Assembly: GCA_009917555.1 (NCBI GenBank)
Contig: QZDX01000007.1
Span: forward strand, 124,001-188,000
Direction: 5' to 3'
DNA length: 64,000 nucleotides
Origin: a bacterium 1XD21-13
Lineage (GTDB): Bacteria > Bacillota > Clostridia > Lachnospirales > Lachnospiraceae
Both the position numbers and the translations under genes were made by a program. Position 1 is the first letter of the stretch, and each line of letters starts with the position of its first letter. Below, piece after piece: positions 1 through 8,383 of this stretch. The notes beneath the pieces are model-generated. The model saw only the letters and a list, made by a program, of their open reading frames with translations, was not told the origin of the DNA and did no database searches.

Positions 1-37
1 ATACGATAAAAAGCTTATATGGAAGCCATGTATAGGG

Positions 38-81
38 AAAGGCCGCTGTCTGACCAGGTTTTCCAGGACAGCGGCCTTTTT
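38..81 (+). terminator. Rho-independent terminator of the gene upstream of the window
   Basis: A perfect 13-bp stem (38-50 pairs with 67-79, core GGCCGCTGTC / GACAGCGGCC) with a 16-nt loop runs straight into five T residues at 77-81. This is a textbook intrinsic terminator on the plus strand, placed to end a transcript that began before the window. Confidence 0.85.
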
Positions 82-109
82 GAATGGCAAAATTTGCAAC
101 GGATTATAG

Positions 110-138
110 TTGAAAAAAGCTGTGGTATCATATACCAT
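110..138 (+). promoter_or_regulatory. Possible promoter of the LRR/MoxR operon
   Basis: TTGAAA (110-115) and TACCAT (133-138) are separated by 17 bp, 24 bp before the first start codon. The -10 is a weak match, so this is a suggestion. A near-identical TTGAAA-17-TACCAT pair occurs before the DegV gene near 30.7 kb. Confidence 0.35.
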
Positions 139-161
139 AAGAAAGCAGGAGAAGCACAAGA

Positions 162-1166
162 ATGAAATTTGCATATGAGATTCAAAATAAAACAGTAAAA
201 ATCTGGCGTTGCTTTAGCTATGGGAGGGAAATAGAGATCCCGGACAGCCTGGAGGGGTATCCGGTGGTGGAGCTGGCACCCTACGCCTTCTCGGAGCATT
301 TGGAGGAAGGCAGGCTGGAGGAAAAGCTCATAGCCGGAGAGGTCCTTCTCTCCCAGGAGGATGAGGCCCCAGCCCTGTGCGGCTTACGTCTGCGAGGCGT
401 ACACCTTCCGTCATCCTTAAGGAAAATAGGAGCCTACGCCTTCTACAATTGCAGCAATCTGGAAAGCATTTCCCTTCACAGCAGCCTCAAGGACCTGGGA
501 GCCGGAATATTCACAGGCTGCCATCATGTGAAGGAGTTCACACTTACTCTGGATCATACCCAAACCTCCTGCCTCCAGGAAATACTCATGGAGCTGGGCG
601 AAGAGCTGCGTCTTACCATCTGCCAGGAGGGACGGGAGGCAAGACTGGTGTTCCCGGAATTCTATGAGGAGGGCGTGGAAAACACACCGGCCCGGATTCT
701 GATGACACAGATGCACGGAAGCGGTATGCATTATCGCAACTGCTTTTATGAGAAACGGTTCGACTTCCATGCCTACGACGGCTGCTTCCTGCGGGCAAGG
801 GCCCAGGAGAGGGAGGACCTGGTACTGGAGCTTGCCGTGAGCCGTCTGCGGTTTCCCTTTGACCTGGGAGCGGAGGAGAGGGCTGTGTATGAAGGTTATC
901 TGAGGGAGCATCTGTCACAGGCCGGAGGATGGGCCGTGGATCAAAGAGATATGGAGCTTTTGCGGTGGCTGATTCAGGATTTCCTTTTTGGAGAAGAAGC
1001 TTTCCGGGAGAAAGGACAAGCCAGGGAAGGAGCCTTCGAAGAAAAAGAGCTTCTGCGGCGGATTTTGGGACAGGCCGCAGAGCAGGGCTTTGCGGAGGGA
1101 AATGCCTTTCTTCTGGATGAGCTGCACCGGCGTTTTCCGGTGGAAGAAGAAAGCTTTGAATTTTAA
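162..1166 (+). CDS. BspA-type leucine-rich-repeat protein, operon leader
   Basis: The 334-residue protein has no signal peptide or membrane segment, so it is probably cytoplasmic. Residues about 20-130 carry the IPDSLEGYPVVELAPYAF and LPSSLRKIGAYAFYNCSNL type repeats typical of LRR_5 (BspA/TpLRR) domains; only two or three repeats are clear. The C-terminal 200 residues are unrecognised and rich in Glu, Arg and Leu. The ATG at 162 follows AGGAGAAG by 7 nt. It starts a run of four co-directional genes with a VWA protein, a MoxR ATPase and a metallo-hydrolase. By analogy with LRR proteins it may be the recognition or scaffold part of that set; this is inference. Confidence 0.7.
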   Translation: MKFAYEIQNKTVKIWRCFSYGREIEIPDSLEGYPVVELAPYAFSEHLEEGRLEEKLIAGEVLLSQEDEAPALCGLRLRGVHLPSSLRKIGAYAFYNCSNLESISLHSSLKDLGAGIFTGCHHVKEFTLTLDHTQTSCLQEILMELGEELRLTICQEGREARLVFPEFYEEGVENTPARILMTQMHGSGMHYRNCFYEKRFDFHAYDGCFLRARAQEREDLVLELAVSRLRFPFDLGAEERAVYEGYLREHLSQAGGWAVDQRDMELLRWLIQDFLFGEEAFREKGQAREGAFEEKELLRRILGQAAEQGFAEGNAFLLDELHRRFPVEEESFEF

Positions 1167-1237
1167 TTTTCAATAGAAGGCCGCAGGAACGGCCCAATGA
1201 CGAAGGGCGTGTGAAGCCATATGGAAGGAACAGACAC

Positions 1238-2548
1238 ATGGTAATCTATAAGGAGCAGGAATTACAACTGAAGCAGGAAATGCTGGGAGCCAGGATTCTA
1301 AGCCAGATCCGAAATGAGCTCTACCTGCATATGCGTTTTCTGGATCTGGCACTGGGCTGCCTTTCCCTTCGGCCGGAAAAGGGCCTTCACCCGGCAGGTA
1401 CGGATGGCGGCACCCTCTTTTTTGCACCGGAGGAGCTGTTAAGGCTTTACCGGACCGGCCGGGCTTATGTGGCACGCCTGTATCTTCACAGCCTGCTCCA
1501 CTGTGTGTTTTGCCATCCCTTTTACCGAGGGGAGCGGGAGTTGGATACCAGGAATCTGGCCTGCGACATTGCGGTGGAATCCATTCTGGACAGCCTTTCG
1601 CTTAAATGCATCCACACTCCCGGCACCTTTCGCCAGGCCGTGTATGCCAGGCTTAGAGAAGGACTTTCCGTGTTGACAGCTGGAGGAATTTACCGGGAGC
1701 TGTCCCGGATGAGCTTAAAGGAGACGGAGCTTGTCAGGTGGAAGCAGGCATTTTATGTGGATGACCACCGGCTTTGGGACCGGGAGCAGCCTCCGGCCCG
1801 GATGGAGCAGAACCGGAAGCAGTGGGAGAGCCTGCGGGAGCGGATGGAGATGGACATGGAGTCATTTTCCAGGGAGGCCGCGCAGGGGAGCAGGGGGCTT
1901 GCGGATCAGCTTCGGATCGAAAACCGCTGCCGCTACGACTACCGGGAATTCCTGCGCCGGTTTTCCGTTCAAAGGGAAGAGATGCAGGTGGATTTGGACA
2001 CCTTTGACTATATCTTTTATCACTACGGCATGTCTCTTTACGGAAATATGCCTCTCATTGAGCCCCAGGAGACAAAGGAGGTCCGAAAAATAGAGGAATT
2101 TGTCATTGTGATTGACACCTCCATGTCCTGCAAGGATACGCTGGTGCGGCGTTTTCTGGAGGAGACCTACAGTGTTCTTAAGGAGGCGGAGAGCTTTTTT
2201 CGGAGCATTCACATACGGATTCTTCAGTGTGATGATCGCGTCCAGTCGGATGTGGAGATCACAGGCCAGGAGGGGCTTAAGGATTATATGGAACATCTGA
2301 CCATAAAGGGCCAGGGAGGGACGGACTTTCGCCCGGCCTTTGCCTATGTGGAGGAGTTGCTTCAAAGGAAGGTCTTTTACCGCTTGCGAGGGCTCATTTA
2401 TTTTACCGATGGATACGGGACCTTTCCGGTGAAAATGCCTCCCTATGAGACGGCCTTTGTATTTTTACAGGATCATTATCGGGATGTGGACGTGCCGCCC
2501 TGGGCAATCAAATTGATTTTAGGGGAGGAAGAGCTGCTCTACAGATAA
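1238..2548 (+). CDS. DUF2201-type putative metallopeptidase / VWA-like protein
   Basis: The 436-residue protein has two parts. The N-terminal part (about residues 1-230) matches the DUF2201 putative metallopeptidase region; the segment where a metal site would lie reads HSLLH, followed by ACDIAVESILD. The C-terminal part (about 290-436) is a von Willebrand A fold with MIDAS elements DTSMS, GGTDF and TDGYG. ATG 1238 is preferred over the GTG at 1211 because GGAAGGA lies 8 nt upstream. Family members are paired with MoxR AAA+ ATPases, and such a gene follows 19 bp later. The pair probably works as a metal-dependent chaperone or remodelling system on an unknown client. The missing Glu in the HExxH position argues against classic zinc-protease activity. 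Confidence 0.8.
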   Translation: MVIYKEQELQLKQEMLGARILSQIRNELYLHMRFLDLALGCLSLRPEKGLHPAGTDGGTLFFAPEELLRLYRTGRAYVARLYLHSLLHCVFCHPFYRGERELDTRNLACDIAVESILDSLSLKCIHTPGTFRQAVYARLREGLSVLTAGGIYRELSRMSLKETELVRWKQAFYVDDHRLWDREQPPARMEQNRKQWESLRERMEMDMESFSREAAQGSRGLADQLRIENRCRYDYREFLRRFSVQREEMQVDLDTFDYIFYHYGMSLYGNMPLIEPQETKEVRKIEEFVIVIDTSMSCKDTLVRRFLEETYSVLKEAESFFRSIHIRILQCDDRVQSDVEITGQEGLKDYMEHLTIKGQGGTDFRPAFAYVEELLQRKVFYRLRGLIYFTDGYGTFPVKMPPYETAFVFLQDHYRDVDVPPWAIKLILGEEELLYR

Positions 2549-2567
2549 GGAAGGAGAAATCAAGCAT

Positions 2568-4088
2568 ATGAACATCAAACGGGCAAAGCAGGAGATCAAG
2601 GATACGGTGAAGGCTTATCTTTTGAAGGACTCCTACGGCGCATATGAGATACCGGCCATTCGCCAGAGGCCGATTTTGCTCTTGGGAGCGCCGGGCATCG
2701 GTAAAACTCAGATTATGGAACAGATCGCCAGGGAATGCGGGATTGGCCTGGTGTCCTACACCATCACCCACCACACCCGTCAGAGCGCCATCGGCCTGCC
2801 TTTTATTCTGGAAAAGGAGTTTGCAGGGGAGAAGAAGACGGTCACGGAGTATACCATGAGCGAGATCATTGCCTCTGTCTATGAGAAAATGGAGAAAACG
2901 GGCTTAAAGGAAGGGCTTCTTTTCATTGACGAAATCAACTGTGTCTCCGAGACTCTGGCTCCGGCCATGCTCCAATTTCTCCAATGTAAAACCTTTGGGA
3001 CCCACAGGGTGCCGGAAGGGTGGATCATTGTGGCGGCAGGCAATCCCCCGGAATACAATAAGTCTGTTCGGGAATTTGATGTGGTGACCATGGACCGGGT
3101 GCGGAGGATTCAGGTAGAGCCGGACTTTGAGGTGTGGAAGGAATATGGAATTTCCGTGGAGATTCATCCGGCCATTCTTTCCTATTTGAATATTCGTCCA
3201 TCTCATTTTTACCAGATGGAAAATACGGTGGACGGCTGGCAGTTTGCCACACCCAGAGGCTGGGAGGATTTGTCCCGGATGCTTAAGGTCTGTGAGAAGA
3301 TTGAAAAGACGGCGGATCGGGAGGTCATCGTCCAATATCTTCAGCACGAGCGGATTGCCGGGGATTTTGCCAATTATCTGGAGCTTTATTACAGATATCA
3401 GAAGGATTATGAGATAGAAGCCATTTTGCAGGGAACCATTCGGGAGGTCATGCTTAAGAAGCTGGCACATGCTTCCTTTGACGAGCGTCTCAGTGTGGTA
3501 AGCCTGTTGCTGTCCGGCTGCAAGGCGGGCTTTCGTGAGGGACAGCTTCAAAAGCGGTTTGTGGAAGGGCTGTTTGGGAAAATGAAGGAGGCCAGAGGGC
3601 TTCTGACCGGCGAATATCGAAGCAATCCGTCATCCTGGGAGGTTCTGGAGCAGCTATATCAGGAAAATGAAGCCCTTCGGGAGCGGCAGAGGGAGGCAGA
3701 GCTTCTGACCAGGGAGCAGGAACGGGAGCGTGTACGCCTGTCAGAGACCCTCCATGCCTACAAGATGGAGCTTCAGAAAGCGTCGCCCAAAGGCGGAGAG
3801 GAGGCGCTGGAGCTTTTGAGGGGCCTGTTTGCAAAGGAGCGGTCGGCCTATGAGGAGAGGAAGGCCAGGAATGCCTCTTATCTGGAAAATGCCTTTGATT
3901 TTCTGGAGCTGGCCTTTGGGGACAGTCAGGAAATGGCTGTTTTTGTCACAGAGCTGAACAGCGACCCGGCGGCGGTGGCATTTTTGGAGGATTATTCCTG
4001 CGAGCGCTATGACAGATACAACCAGCGATTGCTGTTCGAGCAGGGGGACAGGGAAATTCTGGGGGAGATTGATGAATTGCTGAAATAG
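2568..4088 (+). CDS. MoxR-type AAA+ ATPase with long C-terminal coiled-coil extension
   Basis: The 506-residue protein has a full AAA+ core in residues about 35-220: Walker A GAPGIGKT, Walker B LFIDEIN, and a sensor region AAGNPPEYN followed by an MDRVRR arginine segment. The last 200 residues are Glu/Arg-rich (EALRERQREAELLTREQE) and probably coiled coil, which is longer than a usual MoxR tail. AGGAG precedes the ATG. It follows the VWA gene by 19 bp, the classic ATPase-plus-VWA arrangement in which the ATPase remodels a target held by the VWA partner. The client is unknown; the LRR protein and the metallo-hydrolase of the same run are candidates. Confidence 0.85.
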   Translation: MNIKRAKQEIKDTVKAYLLKDSYGAYEIPAIRQRPILLLGAPGIGKTQIMEQIARECGIGLVSYTITHHTRQSAIGLPFILEKEFAGEKKTVTEYTMSEIIASVYEKMEKTGLKEGLLFIDEINCVSETLAPAMLQFLQCKTFGTHRVPEGWIIVAAGNPPEYNKSVREFDVVTMDRVRRIQVEPDFEVWKEYGISVEIHPAILSYLNIRPSHFYQMENTVDGWQFATPRGWEDLSRMLKVCEKIEKTADREVIVQYLQHERIAGDFANYLELYYRYQKDYEIEAILQGTIREVMLKKLAHASFDERLSVVSLLLSGCKAGFREGQLQKRFVEGLFGKMKEARGLLTGEYRSNPSSWEVLEQLYQENEALRERQREAELLTREQERERVRLSETLHAYKMELQKASPKGGEEALELLRGLFAKERSAYEERKARNASYLENAFDFLELAFGDSQEMAVFVTELNSDPAAVAFLEDYSCERYDRYNQRLLFEQGDREILGEIDELLK

Positions 4089-4148
4089 CTCTCTCAGGCT
4101 CAAGGAGCATCAAATGAAAAGTGAAAAAAGCTGCAAAAGGAGAAAGCC

Positions 4149-4952
4149 ATGGAAAAACTGATCATACTTGGCACAGGAAATGCCAATGCAACCAAATGCT
4201 ACAATACCTGCCTGGCCCTTCAAAATGAGCGGGGATATTTTCTGGTGGACGCGGGAGGCGGAAACGGGATTCTGGTACAGCTGGAGAAGGCGGGAATCCC
4301 TCTGGATGAGATTCACGAGATTTTCTTAAGCCACGAGCATACGGATCACATTTTAGGCATGGTCTGGATGATTCGGATGATTGCGGCCCGGATTCGTCAG
4401 GGGAGATACGAAGGAAATCTGGATATTTACTGTCACAGGGATTTGGTGGATACACTGCTTACGATTGTGCGTCTGACTGTTCAGGGGAAGTTTGTGAAGC
4501 TGATTGGAGAGCGCATTTTCCTCCACCCTTTGGAGGATGGGGACGTGAAGGAAATTTTAGGGTACTCGGTGCAATTTTTTGATATTCAGTCCATCAAGGC
4601 CAAGCAGTATGGCTTTGCCCTGACCCTTCAAAATGGAAACCGTTTCACCTTTGCTGGCGACGAGCCCTACCGGGAGTGCGAGTATGAGTATGTGAAGAAT
4701 ACGGATTGGCTGCTTCATGAGGCTTTCTGCCTCTACAGTGAGAGGGAGCGGTTCAAGCCCTATGAGAAGTGCCACACTACGGTGAAGGATGCCTGTGAGA
4801 TGGCGGAGGAGCTTGGGGTGAAGAATCTGATCCTGTATCACACGGAGGATAAGAACCTTGCCAGACGTAAGGAGCTTTATCTGGCGGAGGGGAGCCCCTG
4901 TTTTTCCGGGAATTTGTATGTGCCGGGGGATTTGGAGGTGTTTGAGCTCTGA
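4149..4952 (+). CDS. MBL-fold metallo-hydrolase, ribonuclease Z-like
   Basis: The 267-residue protein has the metallo-beta-lactamase motif SHEHTDH (about residue 58), an N-terminal LGTGNANATKCYNTC strand typical of RNase Z/ElaC relatives, and later metal ligands in FAGDEP and LYHTED. AAAAGGAGAAAG lies just before the ATG. At 267 residues it is shorter than tRNase Z (about 305), and the flexible-arm insertion is not obvious, so a general phosphodiesterase or hydrolase role is as likely as tRNA 3' processing. It is the last gene of the LRR/VWA/MoxR run, 60 bp after the ATPase. Confidence 0.8.
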   Translation: MEKLIILGTGNANATKCYNTCLALQNERGYFLVDAGGGNGILVQLEKAGIPLDEIHEIFLSHEHTDHILGMVWMIRMIAARIRQGRYEGNLDIYCHRDLVDTLLTIVRLTVQGKFVKLIGERIFLHPLEDGDVKEILGYSVQFFDIQSIKAKQYGFALTLQNGNRFTFAGDEPYRECEYEYVKNTDWLLHEAFCLYSERERFKPYEKCHTTVKDACEMAEELGVKNLILYHTEDKNLARRKELYLAEGSPCFSGNLYVPGDLEVFEL

Positions 4953-5095
4953 CAGCTTTAAGGAGAGCTAAAGTTGGAAAAATAGTGCTCGACTTGTTTT
5001 GCATTTCAGGTTAGAATAAGAAACAGGCAGGGCTTGTGCCTTTGCTATTTGAAAGGTGCGGCAAAGAATTTTAAGAAAAAGGAGCGGAGTAAGCG

Positions 5096-6274
5096 ATGAA
5101 CAATTTTCAGTATTATACCCCTACAAAGGTAGTGTTCGGAAAGGATACGGAGAGCCAGGCAGGAGAGCTGGTGAAGGAGCAGAGATGCAGCAAGGTTCTG
5201 GTTCACTATGGAACGGGAAGTGTTAAGAAAAGCGGACTTCTTGACAGGGTCTATGCGTCTCTGGACGCGGCAGGCGTTTCCTATGTGAGCCTGGGCGGTG
5301 CGGTTCCCAATCCCCGGCTGTCTCTGGTATACGAGGGCATTGAGCTGTGCAAAAGGGAAGGGGTGGACTTTATCCTGGCCGTGGGCGGCGGAAGTGCCAT
5401 TGATTCGGCAAAGGCCATTGGATATGGCGTGAAGTATGAGGGCGATGTGTGGGATTTGTATTTGAAAAAGGATACCCCGAAGGATATGCTTCCTCTGGGT
5501 GTGATCTTGACCATAGCGGCAACGGGGAGTGAGATGAGCAACTCCTCCGTTATCACAAACGAGGAGGGGTGGCTGAAGCGGGGACTCAATCATGATTTGA
5601 GCCGGCCCCGGTTTGCAATTATGAACCCGGAGCTGACCTATACTCTGCCGGAGTATCAGACCATGAGCGGCTGTACGGATATTCTGATGCATACCATGGA
5701 GCGGTATTTCTCCCATGAGATGGATACGGATCTGGTGGACGGCATGGCAGAGAGCCTGCTGAAATCCGTTATGCGCGCGGCTAAGGTTCTGCTTAAAGAT
5801 CCAAAGGACTATAATGCCAGGGCGGAGGTTCTCTGGGCAGGCAGCCTGTCCCACAATGGGCTTACCGGCTGCGGCCGGACAGGTGACTGGGCATGCCATC
5901 AGCTGGAGCATGAGCTAGGAGGTATGTTTGACGTGGCCCACGGCGCAGGTCTTGCGGCTGTGTGGGGAAGCTGGGCCCGGTATGTGTATCAGGAGGATGT
6001 GGCCCGCTTTGCAAAGTTTGCGGTAAATGTAATGGGAGTTCCCTATGACTATGCGGACCCGGAGAAAACGGTTCTCTTAGGGATCGAGGCTATGGAGGAT
6101 TTCTTCCGCTCCATTCACATGCCGGTGAACATCTGTGAGCTTGGGGTGGAGCTTAGCGACGAGCAGATCAAGGAGCTGGCTTATAAGTGCAGCTATATGG
6201 ATCAGCGGACCATTGGCGGCATCAAGAAGCTTGGGAAGGAAGATATTGCCAGGATCTATGAGATGGCGCGTTAG
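5096..6274 (+). CDS. Iron-containing alcohol dehydrogenase (BdhA-like)
   Basis: The 392-residue protein is a full-length group III dehydrogenase: nucleotide site GGGSAIDSAKAI near residue 100, TIAATGSEMS, the metal ligands in GCTDILMHTMERY, and the later His pair in ACHQLEHELGGMFDVAHGAG. Such enzymes reduce aldehydes to alcohols with NAD(P)H in the cytoplasm; the closest described type is NADH-dependent butanol dehydrogenase. Substrate is not predictable. The gene stands alone between a metallo-hydrolase gene and a hairpin element. A second, diverged copy lies at 12.4 kb. Confidence 0.9.
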   Translation: MNNFQYYTPTKVVFGKDTESQAGELVKEQRCSKVLVHYGTGSVKKSGLLDRVYASLDAAGVSYVSLGGAVPNPRLSLVYEGIELCKREGVDFILAVGGGSAIDSAKAIGYGVKYEGDVWDLYLKKDTPKDMLPLGVILTIAATGSEMSNSSVITNEEGWLKRGLNHDLSRPRFAIMNPELTYTLPEYQTMSGCTDILMHTMERYFSHEMDTDLVDGMAESLLKSVMRAAKVLLKDPKDYNARAEVLWAGSLSHNGLTGCGRTGDWACHQLEHELGGMFDVAHGAGLAAVWGSWARYVYQEDVARFAKFAVNVMGVPYDYADPEKTVLLGIEAMEDFFRSIHMPVNICELGVELSDEQIKELAYKCSYMDQRTIGGIKKLGKEDIARIYEMAR

Positions 6275-6302
6275 TGTGCTGATTGATTTCCGCGAGCAAC
6301 GA

Positions 6303-6410
6303 GCCAAAGTCATGCCTGCATGACCTTGGCGACTGCCGCGAGGGTGAAATACCCCGCAGCTTGCTGCGTATTCAAGCTATGATGCCCCGTAGCTTGCTGC
6401 GGGGTATTTC
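6303..6410. repeat. Tandem hairpin element between ADH and MATE genes
   Basis: Two hairpins follow each other. The first pairs GCCAA-a-GTCATGC (6303-6315) with GCATGAC-c-TTGGC (6318-6330). The second has perfect 15-bp arms, 6346-6360 with 6396-6410 (GAAATACCCCGCAGC and its complement), around a 35-nt loop that holds another copy of the AGCTTGCTGCG core. There is no T tract, so this is not an ordinary terminator. A shorter relative of the CTTGCTGCGGG core occurs at 42.27 kb. Confidence 0.7.
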
Positions 6411-6502
6411 ACTTACAAGTGGTCATTACGGTAGTGCGGGGAAAAGGAGATCTCGTTTGTGGATGGAGGTCATTTGAAAGCTTTAAGTAGGAAGTGAAGA
6501 GA

Positions 6503-7873
6503 ATGGAAGATACAAGAACGGATCTGGGAACGGAGAAGGTCAGCCGCCTGCTGGTGCGGCTGGCCATTCCCACGATTACTGCCCAGATCGTAAACATGCT
6601 TTACAATATTGTGGACCGCATTTATATCGGGCATATTCCGGGTGAGGGGGCTCTGGCCCTTACCGGGCTTGGCCTGTGCTTTCCGGTGCTGATGCTTGTG
6701 ACGGCATTTTCAAGTCTCGTGGGAATGGGAGGCGCGCCCCAGGCATCCATTAAGATGGGGCAGCGGGACTTAAAGGGAGCGGAGAAAATCTTAGGGAACT
6801 GCTTCACCATGCTCATGGTTTTGGCAGTGATTCTGACGGTGGTATTTCGCCTCAATGGACGAGCCCTTTTGTTTTTGTTCGGGGCCAGTGAGGATACCAT
6901 TGGGTATGCGCTTAACTATCTGAATATTTATATTCTGGGTACTATTTCCGTTATGTTTTCCCTGGGGCTCAATGCGTTTATTATTACCCAGGGATTTACG
7001 AAAATCAGTATGCTGACGGTGGTAATCGGTGCGGTGGTGAATATTGTCCTGGACCCGGTTTTTATTTTTGTATTTAGCATGGGCGTTCAGGGTGCGGCTC
7101 TGGCAACGATTATTGCCCAGTCAGTTTCGGCGGTATGGGTCTTGAAATTTCTTCTGGGAAATAAGACTATTTTAAGAATTAAGAAAGAAAATATGAGGGT
7201 ACGGGGCTCGGTCATGCTTCCGGTGCTGGCCCTGGGGCTGTCCCCCTTTATTATGACCAGCACGGAAAGCCTTTTGAATATCTGCTTTAACACGTCTCTG
7301 CAAAGGTACGGCGGGGATCTGGCTGTGGGGACTATGACCATTCTTTCCAGCTGTATGCAGGTGTGCAGCCTGCCGCTTCAAGGTCTGGCTCAGGGAGCCC
7401 AGCCCATTATCAGCTATAATTTCGGAGCAAAGAATCTGTCCAGGGTTAAGGAGGCATTCCGGCTGCTGTTTATCAGCGCTGTCTGTGCTTCCTCGGTGAT
7501 TTGGCTGATTGCCATTTTCGTACCCGGCTTCTTCCCCTCACTGTTTTCTGGGGATGAGGAGCTGATTGCCTATGCTTCCTGGGCAATTCGGATTTACCTG
7601 GGGATGGCCTTTGTGATGGGAGCTCAGATGTCCTGCCAGCAGACCTTTGTGGCTATCGGGGAGGCGAAGATTTCCCTGTTTCTGGCTCTGTTTCGGAAGA
7701 TTATTGTGCTGATTCCGCTGATCTATCTGCTGCCCAATTTCTTTGGGGATAAGGTGTTTGCGGTGTTTCTGGCGGAGCCGGTGGCGGATACCATGGCGGC
7801 CCTCACTACGACTACGCTGTTTTTTATCAGGCTTCGGAAGCTTTCACGTGAGATAGAAAAGAGCGTACATTGA
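6503..7873 (+). CDS. MATE family multidrug/cation efflux transporter
   Basis: The 456-residue polytopic membrane protein has about 12 hydrophobic segments and the two-fold repeat of the MATE family. The N-terminal motif LVRLAIPTITAQIVNMLYN and the second-half QGLAQGAQPIISYNFGA are typical of Na+- or H+-coupled exporters of the NorM/DinF class. AGGAAG (6489-6494) sits 8 nt before ATG 6503, which is preferred over GTG 6494. The convergent HxlR gene ends only 4 bp downstream. The exported compound cannot be told. Confidence 0.9.
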   Translation: MEDTRTDLGTEKVSRLLVRLAIPTITAQIVNMLYNIVDRIYIGHIPGEGALALTGLGLCFPVLMLVTAFSSLVGMGGAPQASIKMGQRDLKGAEKILGNCFTMLMVLAVILTVVFRLNGRALLFLFGASEDTIGYALNYLNIYILGTISVMFSLGLNAFIITQGFTKISMLTVVIGAVVNIVLDPVFIFVFSMGVQGAALATIIAQSVSAVWVLKFLLGNKTILRIKKENMRVRGSVMLPVLALGLSPFIMTSTESLLNICFNTSLQRYGGDLAVGTMTILSSCMQVCSLPLQGLAQGAQPIISYNFGAKNLSRVKEAFRLLFISAVCASSVIWLIAIFVPGFFPSLFSGDEELIAYASWAIRIYLGMAFVMGAQMSCQQTFVAIGEAKISLFLALFRKIIVLIPLIYLLPNFFGDKVFAVFLAEPVADTMAALTTTTLFFIRLRKLSREIEKSVH

Positions 7874-7877
7874 AGTA

Positions 7878-8216
7878 TTAATTTAATTGATTGTGCTCCA
7901 TATATTTTGCGCCCCATTTCGCCATGGCTTCTAGAATTGCCTGTAAGTCATGGCCTTTTGGCGTCAAGGAATATTCCACTTGTTTGACCTTTTCTTTTGA
8001 ATAGACGGTTCGTTTCACGATATCCATATCCTGTAATTCCCTTAAACTTTCTGAAAGAACTTTCTTGCTAATCCCCTCATTGTAGTAAAGCAGTTCTCCC
8101 CAAAATTTCGGTCCGCTGAATAAGTAAACGATAATAGGGAGCAACCATTTTTTGGTAAATAATTTTTGAGCACATTTTAGTTCGTGAATTAGAGTGTGAT
8201 TGTTCAAATTTACCAC
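7878..8216 (-). CDS. HxlR-family winged-helix transcriptional regulator
   Basis: The 112-residue protein carries the HxlR signature: a Cys near the N terminus (ELKCAQKLF), the helix-turn-helix segment SKKVLSESLRELQDMDIV, and a wing ending YSLTPKGHDLQAI. The family senses aldehydes, electrophiles or redox state and often controls the neighbouring divergent operon. The reading frame opens at a GTG (8216); AAGGTGG at 8213-8220 fits a TTG start at 8207 better, so the true N terminus may be three residues shorter. It diverges from the PTS/aldolase operon across a 167-bp gap that holds a repeated operator-like sequence. Confidence 0.85.
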   Translation of the reverse strand: MVNLNNHTLIHELKCAQKLFTKKWLLPIIVYLFSGPKFWGELLYYNEGISKKVLSESLRELQDMDIVKRTVYSKEKVKQVEYSLTPKGHDLQAILEAMAKWGAKYMEHNQLN

Positions 8217-8224
8217 CTTTCCGG

Positions 8225-8260
8225 GTAACTTTCAAGTAACTAGTAACATAAAAGTGACTA
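8225..8260. promoter_or_regulatory. Candidate HxlR operator: 18-bp tandem repeat
   Basis: Two adjacent 18-bp units (8225-8242 and 8243-8260) match at 14 of 18 positions. Together they place GTAAC/GTGAC half-sites at 8225, 8236, 8243 and 8254, that is 11, 7 and 11 bp apart. The block abuts the -35 box of the PTS operon and lies right upstream of the regulator's own start, the usual place for HxlR binding. Confidence 0.55.
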
Positions 8261-8261
8261 A

Positions 8262-8290
8262 TTTACAAAAAAATATCAGTCCTGTATAGT
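8262..8290 (+). promoter_or_regulatory. Sigma-A promoter of the PTS/aldolase operon
   Basis: TTTACA (8262-8267), a 17-bp spacer and TATAGT (8285-8290) make a good sigma-A promoter about 93 bp before the first gene. A 14-bp perfect palindrome AGATATCGATATCT at 8309-8322 falls in the early transcribed region and may be a second operator. Confidence 0.7.
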
Positions 8291-8383
8291 GAAATATATA
8301 AAAAGAAGAGATATCGATATCTTATCTAATTATACCATAAAAAAAGAAATTGTGAAATCATAACGAATGGGGGTACGAAATAA

